Part shown: in pieces, positions 1-4,771 of the stretch | How the letters are laid out: each line of letters begins with the position of its first letter | Position numbering within the stretch: the stretch's first letter is position 1 | Assembly (NCBI GenBank): GCA_043747765.1 | Contig: JAYTOM010000100.1 | Location: 1 to 5,180, forward strand | Source: WLMZ01 sp043747765 | GTDB lineage: Bacteria > Actinomycetota > Acidimicrobiia > Acidimicrobiales > Ilumatobacteraceae | Reading direction: 5' to 3' | DNA length: 5,180 nt | The notes under the pieces: generated by a model | Databases searched by the model: none | What the model saw: only the letters and a program-made list of their open reading frames with translations | What the model was told of the DNA's origin: nothing | Made by a program: the position numbers and the translations under genes

Positions 1-827
1 GGGTCGTCGTCGTAGTCGATCCCGCCGAAACGCACGAACACCGGATATGCGGCGCGCAGCTCGGCGAGCAGCTCGCCGCGCCCGGCCGCGAGCTGCTCGT
101 ACACCGCCGGGAGGATCCAGGGGCGAACCAGCGCATCGTCGAGCCTGCTCTCGGTGGCCATCGGCGCACCCACGGCGACCTCCACCCGAAGACCGGCGAG
201 CACGCCCACCTCGTTGCCGTCGGCGCCGTAGCGGATCTCGCTGACAACCGCCGCATCGCCGAGCGAATCGAGCGCTGATCGGGCCAGCACCACATCTCCC
301 TTCTCGGCGAGATGTTCGGCGTCGGCCATCTCATCCATCAACCGCCCGGCGAGCACGTCGATCAATTCGATGGCAGGGTCGCCGACGACCATCCGCCGCA
401 CCGGCCCGACCGCGACGGCAACTTTGATGGCGAGAACGACCTCGGTCCCACCGGGCGTTCGGATCGTGCCGATACTGGCCATGGTCTGCTGGATGTCCAA
501 CCCGCAGGCCGCCCCGCGCCGGCCGTCGTCCCCGTCGAGCCAGCAAGTTACCGCGTCACCGGCGAAGGAGATGACATCGCCGCCGTGACGGATGATCACT
601 TCGATCACCTCCGTCAAGACGCGGTTGAGTTGGGCGGTCAGCTCCTCGGAGCCGCGCCGCGCGCCCAACTCGTTGGCCAGCACCTCGGTGAGCGGGGTGA
701 AGCCGGAGATGTCGGCGAACAGTGCCACTCCGTGTGCTCGATCGGGGAGCTCCCGACCCTCGCGGAGCGCACGTCGGCGATCGCCGGCGAGGTACGCCTC
801 TCGGTGGTCAGACAGGGCGTCCCTCAC
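1..827 (-). CDS. Class III adenylate/guanylate cyclase, N-terminal part (runs off left edge)
   Basis: Probable nucleotide cyclase making cAMP or cGMP from the NTP; cytosolic, as no signal peptide or membrane segment is visible. The 275 visible residues begin with a short helical leader. The first cyclase domain (about 33-185) carries FADISGFTPLTE (37-48) with metal-ligand candidate D39, and HGGDVISFAGDAV (81-93) with the second, D91. The stretch MVVGDPAIELIDVLAGRL (146-163) and AEKGDVVL (174-181) match, from memory, the first cyclase half of large proteins like soluble adenylyl cyclase. In these a second cyclase half and often ATPase/TPR regions follow; the start of that second half may be FVRFGGIDYDDDP at the left edge. 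S87 stands where the substrate lysine of soluble adenylyl cyclase is expected, so activity and base choice are open. GTG at 827 is the only in-frame start after an upstream TAG and has a good Shine-Dalgarno. The family assignment is strong; product and full domain layout are inferred. Confidence 0.9.
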   Translation of the reverse strand, partial: MRDALSDHREAYLAGDRRRALREGRELPDRAHGVALFADISGFTPLTEVLANELGARRGSEELTAQLNRVLTEVIEVIIRHGGDVISFAGDAVTCWLDGDDGRRGAACGLDIQQTMASIGTIRTPGGTEVVLAIKVAVAVGPVRRMVVGDPAIELIDVLAGRLMDEMADAEHLAEKGDVVLARSALDSLGDAAVVSEIRYGADGNEVGVLAGLRVEVAVGAPMATESRLDDALVRPWILPAVYEQLAAGRGELLAELRAAYPVFVRFGGIDYDDD

Positions 828-1029
828 GGCGACCCACCTCGGCGTGCCAACATCAGGCCCTTTCCAAAAAGTTGCGCATGAACCCTACACCCAACGTGCT
901 TCTGACAATTCCCGCCGAATCGCCCGGGTCCTGGAGCCGATCGGCTCGTGGGGCGACCGGTGAGGCTGTCGTGCCGTGACTGTCGGTGGGCCGTTTCTGA
1001 AGCGTCGCCCATGTTCTGTGTCTACTACG
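828..1029. other. Intergenic region upstream of the cyclase gene, with palindrome
   Basis: I see no gene here. It holds the cyclase ribosome binding site and a perfect 14-bp palindrome GAGCCGATCGGCTC at 934-947. There is a weak minus-strand promoter candidate: TTGTCA (903-908) and TAGGGT (882-887). The -35 box is good, but the -10 box matches consensus at only 3 of 6 positions and the spacer is 15 nt, so I do not list it separately. From about 1002 in a different frame, the peptide ASPMFCVYY directly precedes the SDR remnant and may be its frameshifted continuation; this is speculative. Confidence 0.5.
833..840 (-). promoter_or_regulatory. Ribosome binding site of the cyclase gene
   Basis: On the minus strand GAGGTGGG is followed by TCGCC and then GTG. 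The GAGGTG core lies 7 nt from the start codon and matches the anti-Shine-Dalgarno well. It fixes the GTG start at 827, since no other ATG, GTG or TTG lies in frame between this GTG and the upstream stop. Confidence 0.7.
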
Positions 1030-1134
1030 TTGCCTCACCTGATCGCTGCAGGCTCCAGCGCGATCATGACAGTCGGGTCGGTGGCGTCGATCGTCGCTGC
1101 CGGGCGCGCTGCGAGTTATGACGCATCAAAGGGG
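1030..1134 (+). pseudogene. Remnant of a short-chain dehydrogenase/reductase (SDR) gene, active-site segment
   Basis: One frame reads LPHLIAAGSSAIMTVGS, then VASIVAAGRAASYDASKG, which matches the middle of classical SDR oxidoreductases. The segment carries the catalytic Ser (codon 1078-1080), the Tyr (1117-1119) and the Lys (1129-1131) in the YxxxK motif. The 13-residue Ser-Tyr spacing is the one usual in SDRs. Only about 35 of the roughly 250 residues of such an enzyme are present. The NAD(P)-binding GxxxGxG half is absent upstream, and SDR similarity stops right after the Lys-Gly, where the reading continues as unrelated low-quality protein. I read this as a dead internal fragment left by deletion. 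It is short, so chance resemblance is possible, but motif plus spacing makes that unlikely. Confidence 0.6.
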
Positions 1135-1324
1135 TGTCCCACCGCTTCCACTGGAGCTGTTCGGTGTGGCGCTGCTCGACCTCGCGGTCGTGCTCGCCGG
1201 ACGGGGCGATCTCGACGCTGCGGTCGATGCGGCCACCAGTGCGTCCTCATTGTTCGCCGAGAAGGAGAGTCGAGTTGCCGAGCAGCGCGCCCTGGCCCTC
1301 GCCAGAACGTTGTCCCCTCGTTAG
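1118..1324 (+). pseudogene. C-terminal remnant of a TPR-like helical protein
   Basis: From about 1133 a second frame reads VPPLPLELFGVALLDLAVV, then LAGRGDLDAAVDAATSASS and LFAEKESRVAEQRALALA, ending at TAG 1322-1324. The helix-turn-helix pattern with LAGRGDLDAA and small residues at regular spacing looks like the last TPR-type repeat plus capping helix of a larger regulator or ATPase, for example the C-terminal end of large cyclase/ATPase proteins. The only ATG in this frame (1118) lies inside the SDR remnant and has no Shine-Dalgarno. An in-frame TGA sits at 1067-1069, so an independent gene is unlikely. Its stop codon overlaps the convergent stop of the MBL gene by 3 nt, as at a normal convergent gene end. 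I read it as the 3' end of a gene whose 5' part was deleted. A real 68-residue protein cannot be excluded. Confidence 0.5.
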
Positions 1325-2163
1325 AGCTGCACCACGAGGCCCTCGGATGCGATCTCGACCGTGGGTCCGGTGTCACAGCCAACACTCACCTGGGCGTGCA
1401 GTGCCACCACCTGGTCATCGGTGCGGTTGGGGTCGTGGTGGTACATCACGACTCGGCCGACGTTGCAGTGACGGGCAAGCGTCACGCAGTACGGTGCTGC
1501 AGCGTGGCCCCAATCCGCACGGGCGGGCAGCTCTGCGGCTGTGTACTGGGCGTCGTGGATGAGCAGATCGGCGTCCTGGGCCAACTCGACCGCGGCCGGG
1601 TGTAGCGCACCGAGCCCGTCCACACCGGGACCGAGATCGTGGGGCGAATGATCGGATAGGTACGCGACGGTGGACACGCCGTCGGTCACGCGCAGACCCA
1701 TCGTGCGCCCGCCCTTGTGGGGGATGTCGCGAGCCGTCACGCTGAACCCTTCGACGTCGAATGTTCCTGCCTCGTACGTGGAGAACCTCCAATCGCCATG
1801 GAGATCGTTCTGCGTGATGGGGAACAGGGGCGGAGCCATCAGGCGGGCCAGCAACTCCACCGGCTCGATGCCCTGTTCGGGCAGCAGGACCTCGACGCGT
1901 GAACCCGCACGATCCGCGGCGCTGAAGAACGGGATCCCCATCACATGGTCCCAATGGAGGTGGCCGAGCAAGAGCGTGCCCTCGAACGGCACCGATCCCA
2001 TCAGCGCGGAGACGTTCCGCAGGCCGGTTCCGGCGTCGAGCACGAGCGTGGGAGCACGGCCGTCGTGGGCGATGGCCACGCACGAGGTGTTTCCCCCGAC
2101 GCGAGCGAACTGAAAACCTGGAGCCGGAGAAGAGCCACGGACCCCACAAAAGTGCACCTGCAC
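1321..2163 (-). CDS. MBL-fold metallohydrolase (phosphodiesterase/RNase Z-like branch)
   Basis: Complete 280-residue cytosolic hydrolase of the metallo-beta-lactamase fold, expected to bind two metal ions and cleave a phosphodiester or similar bond. It opens with VHFCGVRGSSPAPG (3-16), then GGNTSC (23-28) and LVLDAGTGLR (40-49), the order seen in PhnP-, RNase Z- and cyclic-phosphodiesterase-like members. The metal motif HxHxDH is intact as HLHWDH (68-73). Further ligand candidates are H149 (IPHKGG), D171 (YLSDH), D204 (LIHDAQYT) and H242/H243 (MYHHDP). No signal peptide is seen. GTG at 2163 is the first start after an in-frame TGA and has no Shine-Dalgarno, but a TACTCT box lies 7 nt upstream, which suggests a leaderless mRNA. 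It diverges from the cNMP-binding gene and converges on the TPR remnant. The substrate is unknown; with a cyclase and a cNMP sensor beside it, a cyclic nucleotide is a reasonable guess, and RNA or a phosphonate-pathway diester are alternatives. Confidence 0.93.
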   Translation of the reverse strand: MQVHFCGVRGSSPAPGFQFARVGGNTSCVAIAHDGRAPTLVLDAGTGLRNVSALMGSVPFEGTLLLGHLHWDHVMGIPFFSAADRAGSRVEVLLPEQGIEPVELLARLMAPPLFPITQNDLHGDWRFSTYEAGTFDVEGFSVTARDIPHKGGRTMGLRVTDGVSTVAYLSDHSPHDLGPGVDGLGALHPAAVELAQDADLLIHDAQYTAAELPARADWGHAAAPYCVTLARHCNVGRVVMYHHDPNRTDDQVVALHAQVSVGCDTGPTVEIASEGLVVQL

Positions 2164-2170
2164 GGCGAGG

Positions 2171-2176
2171 AGAGTA
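2171..2176 (-). promoter_or_regulatory. Candidate leaderless -10 box of the MBL-fold gene
   Basis: The minus strand reads TACTCT, then 7 nt (CCTCGCC), then the GTG start. TANNNT about 7 nt before the start codon is the known layout of leaderless promoters in Actinobacteria. No Shine-Dalgarno precedes the GTG, which fits. No convincing -35 box is visible. It mirrors the box of the divergent gene. Confidence 0.5.
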
Positions 2177-2229
2177 CATCACGCCCGCCCCCCTCACCGA
2201 CCGGCAACGCGCAAAGCCGAGGAGACCGC

Positions 2230-2235
2230 TATTCT
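2230..2235 (+). promoter_or_regulatory. Candidate leaderless -10 box of the cNMP-binding protein gene
   Basis: TATTCT is followed by 7 nt (CCGCCCC) and the ATG at 2243. The purine-rich GAGGAG at 2219-2224 is 18 nt from the ATG, too far to serve as a Shine-Dalgarno, so transcription starting at or near the ATG is the better reading. No clear -35 box is present. The box and the bases after it match those of the divergent MBL gene at 12 of 16 positions up to and including the start codon. Confidence 0.55.
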
Positions 2236-2242
2236 CCGCCCC

Positions 2243-4255
2243 ATGCATCAGGCCGATGACGGCACGCACGAGGCACGGTTCGTGACCGACCTGTCCGCAC
2301 TGCTCGACGACCACGACCTCAGTATCGAGCGACAGGCCGAGATCCTCCGCGCCACGGCCGACGCCATCACCACGCTCGGGCACTACCCGTGGTGCCGCAT
2401 CGTCGACTTCATCCCGGGCCGTCGCCCGACCGATGAGTTCGGTCACCCAGGCCTGGGCTCCAGCGACTGCGCAGCTGTTCGCGTTGGTGTCGAGCCGAAG
2501 AAGAACAGCGCCTACATCCTCTTCGACATCGGAGGCAGCACCGAGGGGCTCGAAGCCGATGCCACCATCCGTCTCGTCGATCCTGGCGGCGTCGCGTTCG
2601 GCGACCCGCTGCCTGAATGGGACGCGCGCCGGGTGCCGCTGGGTAGCGCGGCGACCTCCATGCGCCAGCACGTGTTGTTCCATCCTGAGACCGACATCCC
2701 CGACTCGGCGTGCTCGTTCGAGAACGCGTTCCTCCGTCGTGCCGCGGTCAGCGTGCGCATCACCCACAACGGAGTCCCCGTCGCCGGCGATGTCACCAAC
2801 ATCGATGTGTGCGACATCGGCAACCTTGGTTCGTTGTACACGCGCGTCATCGAGCGCATCGTCGGGCCCGACACCACTCGGCAGGCGGCGGTTGCCCGGG
2901 TCGACGATCCAGGGCCCGCCTATCACCCCTGGTTTCCGGTGCTGACGATCGGCGGAGACAAGGCCGCGCTGTACACGAGCGCGCTCGTCGGCGACATCGT
3001 CGCTAAACAGCGTCACCTCACGGACCCGGCATGGCTGCTCCGGGTCGGTGTCTACCTCGAGCTGCTGACGTGCATCGGCATCTTCGAGGCGGTGCGCGAC
3101 GATCTCGGTGATGTGCTCTTGCCGGCTGAACGTCATGCATTCGAAAGCAGCCCGGCGTTCGCCGAGATCCGCGCCCGGATCGACGTCGCCGGCTGGCGGA
3201 GGATCTGGGAGATGCGCAAGATCGCGTTCCCCCGTCTGGGTGTCCCGCGCTCCGGGCCGGTCTCCTCGTTCAACCTGATCCAGAAGAAGCGCGCCACCCT
3301 GGCGTTCCTGCACGTGCATCACGAGGACCTGAAGCACGCGATCGAACTCGCCGGACCGAATCACCACAATGCCCAGGAGACCTGGCAGCGTGTGTTCCGC
3401 GATGCGGAGCGGGCCGTGTTGCGCAAGACCACCGTGGCCTTCCCCGAACTGGGGTTCCTCCCGTCAGGCATGCGCGATCTGGTGCTGTGGCAACAGCACG
3501 GCATCGCCGGTCAGCAGGGCCTCTACCCAACCGCTGTGACCCAGTACCGCGAGTCGATGAACCACGTCGCTGAGTGGGCCAAGCAGCACGGGCTGATGGA
3601 TCACACCGGCGACGAGTGCGTGCCACTGCGGGCCAGCGTCCTCGACGCGCAGATGAACAACCCGGCGCGCGTCGCGGTGCTGCAGCGGGGTGACGGCTAC
3701 GGCGACGAGGTCGACCTCGATTCGTCGCCATCGGCCGCAGCGCGACCACACGACGAGCCGTCCACCGAGGAGTTCGAAGCGCTGCTGTCGGTCGTGCCGA
3801 TCCTGCAGATGCTGACCGTCGAGGATCTCCGCACGCTATCCCTGACGGCACGGCCGTTCCTGGCGATGCCGGACGAGCGCATCGTGCTGCAGGACAAGGA
3901 GGGCGACTCGTTGTTCGTGATCGCCGACGGTGAGGTGGAGGTCGTTCTACGGCGTGACGGCGTTGACACCGCTGTCGACACGATGGGGCGTGGCGCCGTC
4001 TTCGGCGAAATGGCACTGCTCACCGGTGAGCGTCGCACGGCCACGGTCCGGGCGGTCGACACAGCGCTCATCTTCGAGATCGGCGCGCAGCAGTACCAGC
4101 CGTTGCTGCAGAGCCACCCGGAGTGGCTCGACGACCTGGCCGAGATGATGGAGGACCGCCTGCGACGGCGCGGTCTGCGCCTGGCCGCCCACGACAAAGC
4201 CGAGGGATCCGTGCGCGAGCGCATTCGCCAACGCTTCTTCGGAACCAGTCACTGA
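2243..4255 (+). CDS. Protein with C-terminal cyclic-nucleotide-binding domain and uncharacterised N-terminal region
   Basis: A 670-residue, probably soluble protein that should sense cAMP or cGMP. The C-terminal domain (about 507-640) is a clear cNMP-binding fold: a leading helix (FEALLSVVPILQMLTVEDL), beta-roll GDSLFVIADGEVEVVL (554-569), and the phosphate-binding cassette FGEMALLTGERRTATV (587-602). E589 would bind the ribose and R598 the cyclic phosphate; both are present. A basic helical tail (637-665) follows, with no helix-turn-helix, so this is not a CRP-type transcription factor. I do not recognise residues 1-500. They look like a helical start (10-45), a beta-rich block (75-190; PKKNSAYILFDIGGST, VSVRITHNGVPVAG) and a helical block (240-450) with a His cluster at 357-375. 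The hydrophobic run at 263-285 contains Arg and Glu, so I do not call it a membrane segment. An acidic, Ser/Ala-rich linker (485-508) joins the halves. cNMP binding to the C-terminus presumably controls the N-terminal region. ATG 2243 is chosen because of the box 7 nt upstream. Confidence 0.92.
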   Translation: MHQADDGTHEARFVTDLSALLDDHDLSIERQAEILRATADAITTLGHYPWCRIVDFIPGRRPTDEFGHPGLGSSDCAAVRVGVEPKKNSAYILFDIGGSTEGLEADATIRLVDPGGVAFGDPLPEWDARRVPLGSAATSMRQHVLFHPETDIPDSACSFENAFLRRAAVSVRITHNGVPVAGDVTNIDVCDIGNLGSLYTRVIERIVGPDTTRQAAVARVDDPGPAYHPWFPVLTIGGDKAALYTSALVGDIVAKQRHLTDPAWLLRVGVYLELLTCIGIFEAVRDDLGDVLLPAERHAFESSPAFAEIRARIDVAGWRRIWEMRKIAFPRLGVPRSGPVSSFNLIQKKRATLAFLHVHHEDLKHAIELAGPNHHNAQETWQRVFRDAERAVLRKTTVAFPELGFLPSGMRDLVLWQQHGIAGQQGLYPTAVTQYRESMNHVAEWAKQHGLMDHTGDECVPLRASVLDAQMNNPARVAVLQRGDGYGDEVDLDSSPSAAARPHDEPSTEEFEALLSVVPILQMLTVEDLRTLSLTARPFLAMPDERIVLQDKEGDSLFVIADGEVEVVLRRDGVDTAVDTMGRGAVFGEMALLTGERRTATVRAVDTALIFEIGAQQYQPLLQSHPEWLDDLAEMMEDRLRRRGLRLAAHDKAEGSVRERIRQRFFGTSH

Positions 4256-4503
4256 ACCCACGCCACGTCGGCCGCCGACCGTGCGACCTTGCCGAAGGTC
4301 AGCTCTGGCGATCGGACGACATGGGTTCACGATTCTTCGACTACGGCACCGACCCCGAGGAGGCGGCGCCCGTGCCTCACGGACGCCTCGGCGGAGGACT
4401 GCCTGGCGCCAACCAGGTGTCACCAAGCAGGTCACAGCGCCGGCGTGGTTGCAGAACCACGGCTTCACGATCGCCCCGTGACCGCGGCGAAATTTCTTTG
4501 GGA
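4256..4503. other. Intergenic stretch after the cNMP-binding protein gene
   Basis: I see no convincing gene. An ATG at 4321 opens 64 codons to a stop at 4513-4515, but it has no Shine-Dalgarno or -10 box and its second half is Arg/Ser-rich low-complexity translation. Another frame ends in TAPAWLQNHGFTIAP at 4481, which has a natural-looking C-terminal end but no supported start. The stretch could be decayed gene material or the end of an older inserted element; nothing here decides between them. Confidence 0.4.
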
Positions 4504-4528
4504 GCGCAGCCCTGACGCGGACCTGGGA
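4504..4528 (+). repeat. Direct repeat, left copy (partner 4731-4755)
   Basis: The 18 bases CCTGACGCGGACCTGGGA at 4511-4528 recur exactly at 4738-4755. Extending left by 7 bases gives 23 matches in 25. The two copies lie on opposite sides of the terminator and tRNA-Ile fragment, 227 bp apart. This copy lies on the side expected to be chromosome, ahead of the hairpin. Confidence 0.85.
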
Positions 4529-4533
4529 ACGAC

Positions 4534-4557
4534 AAAGGCCCCCTTACGGGGGCCTTT
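4534..4557. terminator. Strong bidirectional intrinsic terminator
   Basis: AAAGGCCCCC and GGGGGCCTTT form a perfect 10-bp stem with a 4-nt loop (TTAC). The A/T ends give a short U tract on either strand. On the minus strand it lies 26 nt past the 3' end of the tRNA-Ile sequence, the usual place for a tRNA terminator. On the plus strand it would stop transcription from the cNMP-binding protein gene. It also insulates the chromosome from the integrase side. Confidence 0.88.
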
Positions 4558-4583
4558 CGGGTCTCTGAACAGGTGCTTTACAG

Positions 4584-4627
4584 TGGGGCTACACAGACTC
4601 GAACTGTGGACCTCATCCTTATCAGGG
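4584..4627 (-). tRNA. 3' fragment of tRNA-Ile(GAT), att core of an integrated element
   Basis: Read on the minus strand, the 44 nt give CC, the anticodon loop CTGATAA (anticodon GAT), 3' anticodon strand GGATG, variable AGGTC, a perfect 5-bp T arm (CACAG-TTCGAGT-CTGTG), acceptor strand TAGCCCC and discriminator A. The 5' half is absent: upstream there is no GGGGCTA acceptor partner and no D arm, and the expected anticodon-strand CATCC reads CCGCC. It is therefore not a working tRNA gene. Identity breaks at the anticodon stem, a typical crossover place for tyrosine integrases, and an integrase gene lies 145 nt away. I read it as the duplicated att core left at the end of an element inserted in a tRNA-Ile gene. 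The CCA tail is not encoded, which is normal in many actinobacteria. Confidence 0.85.
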
Positions 4628-4636
4628 CGGGCCAAG

Positions 4637-4654
4637 GGTGTTGGCTGATGTTGC
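4637..4654 (+). repeat. Direct repeat GGTGTTGGCTnnTGTTGC, copy 1 (partner 4708-4725)
   Basis: GGTGTTGGCT-GA-TGTTGC matches 4708-4725 (GGTGTTGGCT-CG-TGTTGC) at 16 of 18 positions. The pair lies 71 bp apart between the att core and the integrase gene, where arm-type integrase sites are expected. A looser GGTGTTTTG at 4682-4690 lies between them. The role as arm sites is inferred. Confidence 0.6.
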
Positions 4655-4707
4655 TCCATGGTGTCCCGTAGTGCTTGAGCTGGTGTTTTGTGTTTCTGGA
4701 CATGTCT

Positions 4708-4725
4708 GGTGTTGGCTCGTGTTGC
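4708..4725 (+). repeat. Direct repeat GGTGTTGGCTnnTGTTGC, copy 2 (partner 4637-4654)
   Basis: Second copy of the GGTGTTGGCT-type repeat, in the same orientation, ending 46 nt before the integrase start codon. It is a candidate arm-type or accessory-factor site in the attachment region. Confidence 0.6.
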
Positions 4726-4730
4726 ACCTC

Positions 4731-4755
4731 GCGCGGACCTGACGCGGACCTGGGA
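4731..4755 (+). repeat. Direct repeat, right copy (partner 4504-4528), with internal 11-bp tandem
   Basis: This copy matches 4504-4528 at 23 of 25 positions, 18 of them contiguous. It also contains CGCGGACCTG twice (4732-4741 and 4743-4752) with an 11-bp period, about one helical turn. It ends 16 nt before the integrase GTG, so a protein bound here would cover the integrase promoter region. Confidence 0.8.
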
Positions 4756-4771
4756 TAGTTAGCCTCGCGTC

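Noticed and set aside
312..881. A 189-codon plus-strand open frame opposite the cyclase gene
   Set aside because: The minus strand codes for well-conserved cyclase motifs over the same bases. The plus-strand product has no recognisable motif.
882..908. Minus-strand promoter TTGTCA / TAGGGT for the cyclase gene
   Set aside because: The spacer is only 15 nt and the -10 box matches 3 of 6 consensus bases. It is mentioned as a weak candidate but not called.
976..1605. A 209-codon plus-strand frame that includes the SDR motif
   Set aside because: Only residues 19-53 resemble a protein family. The rest is out of frame with the TPR remnant and antisense to the MBL gene, so it is not one gene.
2164..2242. 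A CRP-type binding site in the divergent spacer
   Set aside because: I looked for TGTGA-N6-TCACA or a close variant, because the neighbours suggest cAMP signalling, and found none.
1415..3367. A 650-codon minus-strand open frame across the MBL gene, the spacer and half of the cNMP-sensor gene
   Set aside because: It is antisense or out of frame to two genes with clear family motifs, its translation is Arg/Pro/Gly-rich with no recognisable domain, and it crosses the divergent promoter spacer. Long empty frames are expected in high-GC DNA.
4321..4515. A small open frame (64 residues) after the cNMP-sensor gene
   Set aside because: There is no Shine-Dalgarno and no leaderless box, the second half is low-complexity Arg/Ser, and its end runs into the repeat at 4504-4528. 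I could not support it as a gene.
4289..4648. A 119-codon plus-strand frame running through the terminator and the tRNA fragment
   Set aside because: Its C-terminal part (VGLHRLELWTSS) is the antisense translation of the tRNA T arm and acceptor, a common annotation artefact.
4584..4660. A complete tRNA-Ile gene on the minus strand
   Set aside because: The acceptor 5' strand, the D arm and the 5' side of the anticodon stem are missing upstream of the anticodon loop, so only the 3' part is present.
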